Assembly: GCA_016937695.1 (NCBI GenBank)
Contig: JAFGWC010000016.1
Location: 1 to 64,000 of the forward strand
DNA length: 64,000 nt
Direction of reading: 5' to 3'
From: Bacteroidales bacterium
GTDB taxonomy: Bacteria > Bacteroidota > Bacteroidia > Bacteroidales > NBLH01
Shown: piece by piece, positions 43,349-53,040 of the stretch
Numbering within the stretch: the first letter of the stretch is position 1
Layout: each line of letters starts with the position of its first letter
Program-made: the position numbers and the translations under genes
Notes under the pieces: generated by a model
Seen by the model: only the letters and a program-made list of their open reading frames with translations
Told to the model about the DNA's origin: nothing
Database searches by the model: none

Positions 43349-44240
43349 TTATTTTATGTGTATTTGCTCTTTTTTTTAATTGTTGAATAAAAATTCCAGA
43401 AATAATAAAAATAAGGCCTAAAATAGTTGTTAAATAAATATTCTCACCTAAAATTAAATGAATCCAAATTAGTGAAAAGAAAGGTGAAATAAAAACTAAA
43501 TTACTTATTTTTTCTACTTTGCTGGTCAATTGTAAGGCTTTTAGCCAAAGAATAAATGTAAATCCCATTTCGAAGAAACCTACATAAACAGATGCCAATA
43601 GACCTTTATAATTTGGTATTTCAAATTCTGTGAAAAAAAGAATGGTAATTGAAATAAATACTATTGAAAAAAAGAAACTTAATGTTAATTTTATAATCTC
43701 TTCTCTATTATCTTTTACATTAAAAATCCAAAAAAGAGCCCAAACAACAGCGCTACTTGAAGCAAGAAAAACACCAAATGGCTGATCAATTTTAAGTAAA
43801 AAAGGATTTCCTTTTGATGAGATAAGGATTACTCCAAAAAAACTGATAATTATAGCAATTATGCTTTTATTACTTAATTTTTGTTTTAATAATGGCACAG
43901 AAAAAACTACTAATAATATTGGCCATGTGTAATTTAATGGTTGGGCAATTTGAGCTGGCAAAATTGAGTAAGCTTTAAGCAGAATCATATAATATGCAAA
44001 AGGATTTAAAAAGCCTAAAAATGCTGAATATAAATATTGTGTGGGTTTAAAATGAAATAGCGTTAAAAATTCTTTTTTAATTATCAATATAGAAATTAGA
44101 ATAGAAAATGACGTGATTGCTGAGAAAAAAAGGAGATGGATAAAATCCATATATTTGAGCGCAATTTTAAATGCAACAGCAGCAGTAGACCAAAACATAA
44201 TTGCTGAAATTGCATAAAAATAAGCAAGCTTATTGTTCAT
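43338..44240 (-). CDS. EamA/DMT-superfamily transporter
   Basis: Inner-membrane protein of 300 aa with about ten TM helices in two EamA halves (first from about 5-135, second from about 148-285). Landmarks are [16 protein letters not shown] at the start and [18 protein letters not shown]. Family members usually export amino acids or other metabolites; the substrate cannot be told. Overlaps ruvC by 11 nt downstream. Confidence 0.88.
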   Translation of the reverse strand: MNNKLAYFYAISAIMFWSTAAVAFKIALKYMDFIHLLFFSAITSFSILISILIIKKEFLTLFHFKPTQYLYSAFLGFLNPFAYYMILLKAYSILPAQIAQPLNYTWPILLVVFSVPLLKQKLSNKSIIAIIISFFGVILISSKGNPFLLKIDQPFGVFLASSSAVVWALFWIFNVKDNREEIIKLTLSFFFSIVFISITILFFTEFEIPNYKGLLASVYVGFFEMGFTFILWLKALQLTSKVEKISNLVFISPFFSLIWIHLILGENIYLTTILGLIFIISGIFIQQLKKRANTHKINEH

Positions 44241-44284
44241 TAAAATTTTTGAAGTTTAAATATTAATTGATGTAGATAGTTGGT

Positions 44285-44689
44285 TTAGTTGTAATTTTTA
44301 GTCTCAAAATCAATATTTGAGTAGTCGCTCTCAATAAAATTGAAATTGATACCTGATAATTCTTCAAAGTCTTGACCATGTTCTAGAATATCTTCATCAA
44401 AATAATACCAATTTACAATAAGCTCAAAATTTTCAGATTTACTTAAACCTACTAATTTATTGATTATTCTCATCAGGGCTTTGGTTGTACTTGAATTGAA
44501 ATATTCAAAATGGAAATTGACAATGGTACTTGCATTAGGTTCCTCAAGATATTTTTCTATCCAACTAAAAACAGGCAAATAAACTTTATCTGTATCCTCA
44601 GGAGTTGATCTTCCTTTAATTTCGATAAGGCCATTATCTAAATGAATAATAGGTGTTTTTTGAGTTGCACTAATAACAATCTTTTCCAT
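44285..44689 (-). CDS. SiaC-family (DUF1987) regulatory phosphoprotein, copy 2
   Basis: 134 aa, no signal peptide. Family core YFNSSTTKALMRI at about 65-77, with the Ser/Thr cluster that is phosphorylated in Pseudomonas SiaC. Opening block LDNGLIEIKGRSTPEDT and C-terminal YFDEDILEHGQDFEELSGINFNFI. Tandem paralogue of the gene just upstream (12-nt gap). No SiaB kinase, SiaA phosphatase or SiaD cyclase is nearby, so partners must be elsewhere. Possible partner-switch role is by homology. Confidence 0.85.
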   Translation of the reverse strand: MEKIVISATQKTPIIHLDNGLIEIKGRSTPEDTDKVYLPVFSWIEKYLEEPNASTIVNFHFEYFNSSTTKALMRIINKLVGLSKSENFELIVNWYYFDEDILEHGQDFEELSGINFNFIESDYSNIDFETKNYN

Positions 44690-44701
44690 TATATAAATCG
44701 A

Positions 44702-45088
44702 TTAGTGATATTTTTTTTCAATAAAATTAAAATTAATTTCGGTTACATCAGCAAAATCATGACCATAATCCAAAATATTTTCATCATCATAAAAATAATT
44801 TACAAATAAATTATTTTCTGATATTAATTCCTTTGCTAAAAATAAAAATCTAATTAAAGCCTTGGCTGTACTTGAATTAAAATATTCCAAGGCAATTTCA
44901 ATTGTGATTTTTTTATTTATTATTATTTTCGAATATTCTTCAAGCCATTCATTCATTTGATCAAACACGATCTCAGCAAATTCTAATATAGATTTACCTT
45001 TTATCGACAAAACTCCTGTATTTACCGAAAAATCAACATTTGGTTTTGAATTGCTTCCTTTAATTTTTAAATCTGTCATTAAATCCAA
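44702..45088 (-). CDS. SiaC-family (DUF1987) regulatory phosphoprotein, copy 1
   Basis: 128 aa. Same family as its neighbour: VNTGVLSIKGKSILEFAEIV, the conserved YFNSSTAKALIRFL, and YFYDDENILDYGHDFADVTEINFNFIEK. The putative acceptor region keeps the SST sequence. Start chosen at the ATG at 45088; a shorter start at residue 4 (45079) is possible. The pair is probably one transcript and may form heteromers or respond to different kinases. Confidence 0.85.
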   Translation of the reverse strand: MDLMTDLKIKGSNSKPNVDFSVNTGVLSIKGKSILEFAEIVFDQMNEWLEEYSKIIINKKITIEIALEYFNSSTAKALIRFLFLAKELISENNLFVNYFYDDENILDYGHDFADVTEINFNFIEKKYH

Positions 45089-45237
45089 TTAAAAAAATAT
45101 AATCATGAATGCCAGCCAAAGATATAAAAAAATTAATTGTCTTATAATAAATTTTTTCTTGATTTATTAATAATATATCTAATCATATGGTATAATGTGC
45201 TGATTATAAGATTTTTATTGTCTGTTTTTTAAAATTA

Positions 45238-46836
45238 TTAAATTCCGTTTATTATTTCATTTCTTGGATATTCGATTGAAAATTTTAAAGGAATTTCGAT
45301 TATTTTCCCTGCTTCAATTTCATAATTCCATTCAATTACTTTTAATTCATTTATTTTTAGTTCGTTCGTGTCTTCCTTATATTTAGGGTTAAGTAATTCT
45401 ATTTTAATATCAATATGTTGTGAAATAGGTATTTGGTCTTGTATTTTAATTTTTATAGAATTTGTTTTGTTGTTTTTTAAAATAATTTTGTATTCATGAG
45501 TAATTTTATTCTTTTTACTGAAAATTCCTTCGTCTTTTCCAAGTATATTTATTAGTTTCTGTTCAACACTAATTCCTTCATCTATTCCAAGCGAGCTTTG
45601 GAATTCTTCTTGTGGTGAAACCAACTGTAAATTTGTGTTTGTTACATAGTTATTGTCTAAAAAAATATTTGCTTTTCCTGAAAGCAATGGATAATCTGAA
45701 TTGTTTTTTACTTTAATGGTTAAATATGCAAAAGGTGAAATTTTTGGAACTGTAATATATTGAAATTCAGCATCAAAAATAAAACTTGTTATACCTACTT
45801 TATGCTCTTGGTTATTGTCAATTATCGAATTAATTCCTGGAATTGCAAAAATTACTGATGTTGCTCCACTTTCAACTTTAGCAACCGGTTTTTCAAGTAA
45901 ATTCATTGAACCAAAACCTTCTTTTCCGCTAGCCATAATTTTAGGTGACGGACTTGCTGATCTTTTTTTTGATTTATAGTCTATTTCTTCATTATTTTCT
46001 TCTGCCATATAAACATCTGCAACAGGAACATGAAAACTAAGATACCATGGAGGTAAATCCGGCTTAATTGCCGAAATGTGTGGTTTGGCTGTTGATAATT
46101 TTAACTCTGTATCATTCCATTCTTCGCCTGTATTTTGTTGTATAACAGCATCATACGATATTTTAATTTTTTTTGTTTCAGTGTCTGCTCTTAAATCATA
46201 TGCAGGTCGCCACGATGCGCCAAATACAATGTATGAGAAACTTATATTAAGTTCTGCTTTTTTGGGTACATATATTCTTAGCTCAACTTGATTTTTAGTT
46301 TTTAATTGATTTTGATTAAAATTTTTTAATTCAATTTCAATTTTTTTTAAACGTTCTTCAACTTTAATGTATTCGTAATTAAAATTCCTGATTTCAGAAT
46401 CTAAATAATCTAAACGTTTTCTATAGTAATCAAGCATTTCTGTTAGTTTTTCGCTAACTAAAAAACTAAGCATAGATTTTTTTGGCGATTCTGCTGTTTT
46501 TTGTGCAATATTTTGTAAAAAATCTTTTTCTTTATTTGTATTTGAAATATTATCATTTATTTCTGCAATTAATACTTCGATTTCTTTTTTTTCATCAACC
46601 AATATTTTCTTTTTCTCATCAGGAATTTCTTTATGATAATTTTTTTTTAATTTTACATCATAAAGAATAAGTCCTTCACTTCCAGAAACTTGAACAGTAT
46701 TTTCATCAATCGAAAGAGGCAGATTTTCAAAGATTAATTGATGTTCGCCTTCATTTAAACTTACCAGAGAATGTCTTTTAACTAAAGCCCTGTCATTATA
46801 AATTGTTACAGAATATATTTTTGAATCTAATAGCAT
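45238..46836 (-). CDS. MuiA-family (DUF4139/DUF4140) protein
   Basis: 532 aa without a signal peptide. N-terminal DUF4140 (about 8-105, SVTIYNDRALVKRHSLVSL, ending in a coiled coil up to about 180) and C-terminal DUF4139 (about 195-530; ISFSYIVFGASWRPAYDLRADTE is the typical block). The family takes its name from a mucoidy-inhibitor protein; molecular function is unknown. Length is normal. It is divergent from rnr; no operon partner. Confidence 0.88.
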   Translation of the reverse strand: MLLDSKIYSVTIYNDRALVKRHSLVSLNEGEHQLIFENLPLSIDENTVQVSGSEGLILYDVKLKKNYHKEIPDEKKKILVDEKKEIEVLIAEINDNISNTNKEKDFLQNIAQKTAESPKKSMLSFLVSEKLTEMLDYYRKRLDYLDSEIRNFNYEYIKVEERLKKIEIELKNFNQNQLKTKNQVELRIYVPKKAELNISFSYIVFGASWRPAYDLRADTETKKIKISYDAVIQQNTGEEWNDTELKLSTAKPHISAIKPDLPPWYLSFHVPVADVYMAEENNEEIDYKSKKRSASPSPKIMASGKEGFGSMNLLEKPVAKVESGATSVIFAIPGINSIIDNNQEHKVGITSFIFDAEFQYITVPKISPFAYLTIKVKNNSDYPLLSGKANIFLDNNYVTNTNLQLVSPQEEFQSSLGIDEGISVEQKLINILGKDEGIFSKKNKITHEYKIILKNNKTNSIKIKIQDQIPISQHIDIKIELLNPKYKEDTNELKINELKVIEWNYEIEAGKIIEIPLKFSIEYPRNEIINGI

Positions 46837-46910
46837 AAGGTCTGATATTTAATAGTTTCAGGCAATTTAATTAAAAATAATTATTTATCAATAAGTTATT
46901 TGATATTTTT

Positions 46911-46937
46911 TTGCATTTAAGTTTTATAGTATCTTTG
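46911..46937 (+). promoter_or_regulatory. Promoter of rnr
   Basis: TATCTTTG (46930-46937) is an exact TAnnTTTG, with TTG (46911-46913) 16 nt upstream as the -33 element. Transcription would start around 46944, only about 12 nt before the ATG at 46956. This excludes the earlier in-frame ATG at 46911, which lies inside the promoter. Confidence 0.6.
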
Positions 46938-46955
46938 GGTTTAAAATATTTGTGT

Positions 46956-49118
46956 ATGGGACATAAAAAAAAGGATAAGAAAAAAAACTTACCATCGTAT
47001 AATAGAATAACTTTAAAAAAGTTTATTCTTGATATATTCAGAAATAATCCAACAATGCTTTATAATTATAAGCAAATATCAAAAATTTTGGATATTACTG
47101 ACAATGAAACTAAAAAATTAATAACAAGGGTTTTTTATGATTTAGTTGAAAGTGGAAACGTTGAAGAACTTTACACAGGCAAATTTAAGTTTATTTCAAG
47201 TGGTTCGTATATTACCGGCATTGTTGATATGACTAGGAGAGGAACAGCTTACATTATTTCAGATGAAATAAGCGAAGATGTTTTTATTTCGCAAAACAAT
47301 TTAATTCATGCACTTCATGGCGATGAAGTAAAAGTTTCTTTATATGCAAGAAGAAAAAAACATAATTTAGAAGGCGAAGTAGTTGAAATATTAAATCATG
47401 CAAAAACAACTTTTGTTGGAATTGTTGATTTATCAAAAAATTTCGCATTTCTTATAGTTGAGAGTAAAAATATGCCTTATGATATTTTTATACCAATTAC
47501 AAAATTAAACGGCGCAAAAAATGGCGAAAAAGCTATTGCAAAAATAACAGAATGGCCTAAAAATGCAAAAAATCCTTTTGGTGAAATTGTTGAAGTGCTT
47601 GGTAAACCCGGAAATAATGATGTTGAAATGCATGCAATTCTTGCTGAATTTGAATTGCCTTTTAAATTTCCGGAATTTATTAACTCCGAAGCTGAAAAAA
47701 TTGAAGATAAAATTTCTGATGAAGAAATAAAAAAACGTAGAGATTTTAGAGATATAATTACTTTCACCATCGACCCAAAAGATGCAAAAGATTTTGATGA
47801 TGCTTTATCGATAACAAAATTAGAAAATGATAATTATGAAATTGGAGTTCATATTGCTGATGTTAGCCATTATGTTACTCCAAATTCCATTATTGATGAA
47901 GAAGCTTTTCAAAGAGGAACATCTGTGTATCTTGTTGATAGAGTGGTTCCTATGTTACCAGAAAAACTTTCAAATCTTGTTTGTTCTTTAAGACCGGATG
48001 AAGAAAAACTTTGTTTTTCAACAGTAATTGAAATGGACGAAAATGCAAATGTTATAAAATATTGGATTGGCAAAACTATTATTAAATCTGATAAAAGATT
48101 TACATATGAAGAAGCTCAGGAAATAATTGAAAATAAAAATGGAGAACTTGCCTCTGAAATTCTTAAATTAGACGAATTAGCTAAAAAACTTAGAGCTAAA
48201 AGATATATAAAAGGCTCAATATCTTTCGATAAAATTGAGATTAAATTTGAAGTTGATGAAGAAGGAAAACCTATTGACGTTTATTTTAAAGAATCTAAAG
48301 ATTCTAATAAACTGATAGAAGAATTTATGCTTTTAGCTAATAAAAAAGTAGCAGAAGAAATTGGTAATGAAAAACCAAAAAAAGAAGCTAAAACTTTTGT
48401 TTACAGAATTCACGACGAACCAGATTTGGAAAAACTAAACAATTTCTCTAGTTTTATTAAAAGATATGGATATAATATTAGTTTAAAAAGCAATAAAGAA
48501 ATTGCAAGCTCACTTAATGATTTATTAACAGAAGTTAAAGGAAAAGCAGAACAGAATGTAATTGAAAATCTGGCAATTAGATCAATGGCTAAAGCCGAAT
48601 ACTCAACCAATAATATCGGACATTATGGATTAGCTTTCGATTTTTATTCTCATTTTACTTCACCAATTAGAAGATATCCTGATTTAATGGTTCATAGATT
48701 ATTAGAATCTTACTTAATAAAGAAAGAAAAATCAGCAAATAAAAGTGAATATGAAAAAATGTGTAAACACAGTTCTGATATGGAACGTAGAGCAGCAATG
48801 GCTGAAAGAGCTTCTATAAAATATAAGCAAGTTGAGTTTATGCAAGATAAAATCGGGCAAGTTTTCGAAGGTGTTATTTCTAGCGTAACTGAATGGGGGA
48901 TGTATGTTGAGCTTAAAAAAACAAGAATTGAAGGAATGGTTGCTTTAAAAGATATGGACGATGATTTTTATGAATTTAATGAAAAAAGCTTCAGTATTAT
49001 TGGAAAAGTAAAAAAGAAAAAATATCAGTTAGGCGATGATGTTAAAGTTCAAATTATTAGAACTAATCTTCAGAGAAAACAATTGGATATGTTATTGGTG
49101 GAAGAAAAATCATTATAA
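46956..49118 (+). CDS. rnr: Ribonuclease R (RNB-domain 3'-5' exoribonuclease)
   Basis: Degrades structured RNA. About 720 aa from the ATG at 46956 (MGHKKKDKKKNLPSYN). Winged-helix domain at about 15-75, two cold-shock domains, then the RNB catalytic core with TIDPKDAKDFDDALSI (active-site Asp cluster), HYGLAFDFYSHFTSPIRRYPDLMVHR and a C-terminal S1 domain (GQVFEGVISSVTEWGMYVEL). A basic stretch precedes the first domain. Monocistronic; nothing unusual. Confidence 0.96.
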   Translation: MGHKKKDKKKNLPSYNRITLKKFILDIFRNNPTMLYNYKQISKILDITDNETKKLITRVFYDLVESGNVEELYTGKFKFISSGSYITGIVDMTRRGTAYIISDEISEDVFISQNNLIHALHGDEVKVSLYARRKKHNLEGEVVEILNHAKTTFVGIVDLSKNFAFLIVESKNMPYDIFIPITKLNGAKNGEKAIAKITEWPKNAKNPFGEIVEVLGKPGNNDVEMHAILAEFELPFKFPEFINSEAEKIEDKISDEEIKKRRDFRDIITFTIDPKDAKDFDDALSITKLENDNYEIGVHIADVSHYVTPNSIIDEEAFQRGTSVYLVDRVVPMLPEKLSNLVCSLRPDEEKLCFSTVIEMDENANVIKYWIGKTIIKSDKRFTYEEAQEIIENKNGELASEILKLDELAKKLRAKRYIKGSISFDKIEIKFEVDEEGKPIDVYFKESKDSNKLIEEFMLLANKKVAEEIGNEKPKKEAKTFVYRIHDEPDLEKLNNFSSFIKRYGYNISLKSNKEIASSLNDLLTEVKGKAEQNVIENLAIRSMAKAEYSTNNIGHYGLAFDFYSHFTSPIRRYPDLMVHRLLESYLIKKEKSANKSEYEKMCKHSSDMERRAAMAERASIKYKQVEFMQDKIGQVFEGVISSVTEWGMYVELKKTRIEGMVALKDMDDDFYEFNEKSFSIIGKVKKKKYQLGDDVKVQIIRTNLQRKQLDMLLVEEKSL

Positions 49119-49205
49119 ATTTAAATGATTAAAGAGCCTTTTTAATTTATATTGATTTTAACATTCCTTAAAATATGGAAATTAAATAAATTTGAGATTT
49201 ATTTT

Positions 49206-49213
49206 TATCTTTG
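49206..49213 (+). promoter_or_regulatory. Candidate -7 element before the PBP1A gene
   Basis: TATCTTTG, exact TAnnTTTG, 61 nt upstream of the ATG. No -33 TTG at proper spacing (nearest TTG is 11 nt away). Confidence 0.4.
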
Positions 49214-49273
49214 TGGTAAGTATGCGTTACATTTATCTCATATTTTTAAACAACAATTAAGCTATAAGCAGTT

Positions 49274-51664
49274 ATGAGTGAGGAAGTTACAAGAAGAAAT
49301 ATAAAAACAATTAAAATTTTTTGGATAATACTTTTAGTACCTGTATTATTTATATTTATTTTATTTACATTAATTTCAACAGGAAATTTAGGCTTTATGC
49401 CTTCTTTTGAAGAGTTGGAAAACCCAAATAGTAATCTATCTTCAGAAATTTTCACTGCAGATCAGCAATTATTAGGAAAATATTATCGACAAAACAGAAC
49501 TGTTGTTCAGTTTGATAATCTACCTCAAAACCTTGTAAATGCACTTGTTGCCACCGAGGATATTCGGTTCAGTGAACATTCAGGAATCGACCCTAGAGGT
49601 TTAGGAAGAGTTCTTTTTAAAACTATTTTGATGGGTAAAAAAAGAAGTGGTGGAGGCAGCACAATAACTCAACAGCTTGCTAAAAACTTGTTCCCTAGAG
49701 ATACTGTAGAAAACAGATCAAAAATTTCATATGTTGCAAATATGGCGATTACTAAATTTAAAGAATGGGTAATTGCTGTTAAACTTGAAAGAAATTATAC
49801 AAAAGAAGAAATTCTGGCAATGTATTTCAATACAGTTCCTTTTGGTAGTCAGGCATACGGAATAAAGGCAGCTTCAAGAACATTTTTTAATTTACCACCA
49901 GATTCTTTAAATCTTGAACAATCAGCTCTTTTAGTTGGAATTGTTAATGCACCAACTTTATATAGTCCGGTTAGAAATCCAAAAAATTCTTTAAACAGAA
50001 GAAATAAAGTTGTTCTATATCAAATGTATAAATACGGATATATTACAAAAGAAGTATATGATTCGGTAAAAACAATTCCATTAAACTTAAATTACAGTGT
50101 TCAATCTCACAAACAAGGATATGGAACATATTTTAGAGAATATTTAAGAACAGCATTAACAAGGCATAAACCAGAAAGAGAAAACTATGCCTCTTACGCT
50201 TACAGCAAATTTCAAGAAGATTCAATTGAATGGATGGAAAACCCATTATATGGATGGTGTAATAAAAATAATAAACCAAATGGAAAACCATATGATATTT
50301 ATAGTGATGGGTTAAAAATCTATACAACAATCAATTACGATATGCAGCGATATGCCGAAGAAGCTGTAAAAGAGCATATGGGCGGATATCTTCAACCTCT
50401 TTTTTTTAAAATGAAAAAAGGAAAAAGCAGAGCACCGTTTGATTGGAGAGTTACTAAACAAGAGGTTAATAAAATTATGTATTTGGCAATGATAAGAAGC
50501 GAAAGATATCGTGTTTTGAAAAAAGAGGCTAAACTAGATTCTGCACAAATTGCAAAAAATTTTAGAACCCCAACTAGAATGACTGTTTTTTCATGGAATG
50601 GAGATATTGATACTGTTATGTCGCCAATGGATTCTATTTTATATTATAAACATTTTTTGCATGCCGGCGTAATGTCATTTGAACCTCAAACCGGATACGT
50701 TAGAGCTTATGTTGGAGATATTGAATATGAGCACTTTAAATTCGATAATGTTATGCTTGCCAGAAGACAAGTAGGATCTACATTTAAACCAATTATTTAC
50801 ACAATGGCTATGATGCCTGACGGTTTTTCTCCATGTCATCAAGTACCAAATATTCCTGTAACTTTTGAAATGCCTGAAGGACAAGATGATTATACACCAA
50901 AGTTTTCGACAGGTGGTGGTTTAACAAAGTATGAAGGTAAAATGGTAAGTTTGAAATTTGGTTTAGCTCAATCAATGAATCAAATATCAGCATGGGTTTT
51001 AAAACAATATAATCCGCATACAGCAGTTCAACTTGCAAAAAAAATGGGAATTAAAAGTGAAATTCCCGAAGTTCCTTCAATTTGCGTTGGTGCAGCAGAA
51101 GTAAAACTTTCTGAAATGGTTGGAGCATATGGTACTTTTATTAATAAAGGTGTTTATGTTGAGCCAATTTTTGTAACAAGAATTGAAGATAAAAATGGCA
51201 ATATTATTTCAACTTTTAAACCAAAAAAGAATGAAGTTATTAGCGAAGGCACAGCTTTTAGAATGATAACTTTAATGCAAGGCGTTGTTGATGGCGGAAC
51301 AAGTGTTAGATTGAGATATCAGTATGGATTTAAAAATGAAATTGCAGGAAAAACTGGAACTACTAATGATAATTCTGATGGTTGGTTTATGGGTATTGTA
51401 CCAAATCTAGTTACTGGAGTTTGGGTTGGTGGCGAAGAAAGAAGTATTAGATTTGCAAGTGGCACTTATGGACAAGGTGCAAGTATGGCTCTTCCTATTT
51501 GGGCTTTATATATGCAAAATGTTTATGCTAATGAAAAATTAGGAATTAGCAAAGCTAATTTTGAAAGACCTGAATTTGATGATGGAGTTGAAACTGATTG
51601 TGATAAGTATTATAAAGAACATGGTGTTTCTCAGGATGTTGTTCGCGACGTAGATATTTATTAA
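49274..51664 (+). CDS. mrcA: Class A penicillin-binding protein 1A (transglycosylase/transpeptidase)
   Basis: Builds and crosslinks peptidoglycan in the periplasm. 796 aa. N-terminal TM (about 15-37), glycosyltransferase 51 domain with EDIRFSEHSGIDPRGL, GGSTITQQLAKNL, and NYTKEEILAMYFNTVPFG. The transpeptidase domain has SxxK in GSTFKPIIY, SxN in SMNQISAW and KTGT in AGKTGTTNDNSDGWFMG. All catalytic residues intact; normal length for Bacteroidota. Followed 48 nt later by a small exported protein gene. Confidence 0.97.
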   Translation: MSEEVTRRNIKTIKIFWIILLVPVLFIFILFTLISTGNLGFMPSFEELENPNSNLSSEIFTADQQLLGKYYRQNRTVVQFDNLPQNLVNALVATEDIRFSEHSGIDPRGLGRVLFKTILMGKKRSGGGSTITQQLAKNLFPRDTVENRSKISYVANMAITKFKEWVIAVKLERNYTKEEILAMYFNTVPFGSQAYGIKAASRTFFNLPPDSLNLEQSALLVGIVNAPTLYSPVRNPKNSLNRRNKVVLYQMYKYGYITKEVYDSVKTIPLNLNYSVQSHKQGYGTYFREYLRTALTRHKPERENYASYAYSKFQEDSIEWMENPLYGWCNKNNKPNGKPYDIYSDGLKIYTTINYDMQRYAEEAVKEHMGGYLQPLFFKMKKGKSRAPFDWRVTKQEVNKIMYLAMIRSERYRVLKKEAKLDSAQIAKNFRTPTRMTVFSWNGDIDTVMSPMDSILYYKHFLHAGVMSFEPQTGYVRAYVGDIEYEHFKFDNVMLARRQVGSTFKPIIYTMAMMPDGFSPCHQVPNIPVTFEMPEGQDDYTPKFSTGGGLTKYEGKMVSLKFGLAQSMNQISAWVLKQYNPHTAVQLAKKMGIKSEIPEVPSICVGAAEVKLSEMVGAYGTFINKGVYVEPIFVTRIEDKNGNIISTFKPKKNEVISEGTAFRMITLMQGVVDGGTSVRLRYQYGFKNEIAGKTGTTNDNSDGWFMGIVPNLVTGVWVGGEERSIRFASGTYGQGASMALPIWALYMQNVYANEKLGISKANFERPEFDDGVETDCDKYYKEHGVSQDVVRDVDIY

Positions 51665-51711
51665 TTTAATATTAATAACAATATTCTTTATAAATTCTGA
51701 TTTCTATATTA

Positions 51712-52254
51712 ATGTTTAAATTATTATCTCTTATTTTGAGTATTAATTTGTTTTCTTTTGCTTATATGGCTGATAATAAAGAAATTACTGAACCTACTGC
51801 TGCGCAAAACAATTTTTATTTTAAGCTTATTATTTTTAATAAAGAAAAGAGTAAAGATTGTAATAGTAAAAAAACATATATTTTAATTGAAAATGATATT
51901 GTTTTAGTCGAAAATAATTATGGTGGTTTTAAAGCAAGAACAAATTCATCAGCAAAATATAATATAAGTAATGAAAATAAAGAAAAATTAATTAATTACT
52001 TGACTGAAAATAAGCTTAATACAAGTTTAAAGCTTAAAAATGAAAAAGTAAATATTGGTATTCATACAGACATAAATTGTCAATTACAAATAAAAGGAAA
52101 AGTTTCAAATATTGAAGTATTTGGAATGGTTAATGATTGGTCTGATAGAAAAGAAAATAAAAAGAAAACCGAGATTGTTTTATATCATGAAAAATTTAAT
52201 TCTTTATTAGTATTTATGAAATTAAACTTGGGTTTTTCTTTAATTGAGTTATAA
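51712..52254 (+). CDS. Small exported protein of unknown function
   Basis: 180 aa. Signal peptide MFKLLSLILSINLFSFAYM, then a polar, Lys/Asn-rich mature part with predicted beta strands (FYFKLIIFNKEK, TYILIENDIVLVENN, VNIGIHTDINCQLQIKG). No domain recognised. Two Cys in the mature part (C50 and C121 region) could form a disulfide. Probably read through from the PBP1A gene and convergent with the response-regulator gene (13-nt gap). The family is not known to me. Confidence 0.7.
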   Translation: MFKLLSLILSINLFSFAYMADNKEITEPTAAQNNFYFKLIIFNKEKSKDCNSKKTYILIENDIVLVENNYGGFKARTNSSAKYNISNENKEKLINYLTENKLNTSLKLKNEKVNIGIHTDINCQLQIKGKVSNIEVFGMVNDWSDRKENKKKTEIVLYHEKFNSLLVFMKLNLGFSLIEL

Positions 52255-52267
52255 TATTAAAAAAAAA

Positions 52268-52963
52268 CTAGCTTACAAATTTATAGCCAACACCTTTTAC
52301 TGTTTGAATAAATTCATCACCAATTTTTTCGCGAAGTTTTCTTATGTGCACATCAATTGTTCTGTCGCCAACAATTATATCATTTCCCCAAATTTTTTCA
52401 AAAATCTCTTCTCTTGTAAAAACTTTATGAGTTTTTGATACTAATAATAATAAAAGCGAAAATTCTTTTTTTGGTAAATTAATCTCGGAATTATTTTTAT
52501 AAACCAAATGTTTTTCTTTGTCGATTCGAAAATTGCCAAATTCAATTATAATCTCTTCATTTTCATGTGAATCTATTTTTGAATTATGCCTTTTTAAAAG
52601 TGCTTTTATTCTGCTTATTAAAACTTTAGGTTTAATTGGTTTTGTAATGTAATCATCAGCTCCTGCATCAAAACCAGCTATTTGCGAATAATCTTCACCT
52701 CTTGCTGTTAAAAAAGCAATTAAAGTATTTTTTAATTCAGGAATCAATCTTATTTGTTCGCATGCTTCAATACCGTCTAGTTCCGGCATCATTACATCCA
52801 TTAATATTAAATGTGGAATTGTGTTTTTTGCTGTCTTAATGGCTTCTTTACCGTTTTTTGCTTCATAAACAGTGAAATTCTCTTTTCTTAAATTATATCC
52901 GATAAATTCAAGAATATCAGTTTCATCATCTACAATTAGGATTCTAAAATTTTTATTATTCAT
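52268..52963 (-). CDS. OmpR/PhoB-family response regulator
   Basis: 231 aa. Receiver domain with acidic pocket (VDDETD) and phospho-Asp in LILMDVMMPELDG (about 52), conserved Thr in FLTARG and Lys in YITKPIKPK. The winged-helix output domain (about 135-231) carries the typical RTIDVHIRKLREKIG and VKGVGYKFV ending. Encoded 77 nt after its cognate histidine kinase. Targets are not visible in the sequence; Bacteroidota homologues are usually called PhoB-like. Confidence 0.93.
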   Translation of the reverse strand: MNNKNFRILIVDDETDILEFIGYNLRKENFTVYEAKNGKEAIKTAKNTIPHLILMDVMMPELDGIEACEQIRLIPELKNTLIAFLTARGEDYSQIAGFDAGADDYITKPIKPKVLISRIKALLKRHNSKIDSHENEEIIIEFGNFRIDKEKHLVYKNNSEINLPKKEFSLLLLLVSKTHKVFTREEIFEKIWGNDIIVGDRTIDVHIRKLREKIGDEFIQTVKGVGYKFVS

Positions 52964-53040
52964 TTTTAATATGAATTTGATATATAATTTTTACAAAACT
53001 AGTTATAATAATGTTAACAGAATATTAAGTTTTTGTTAAT

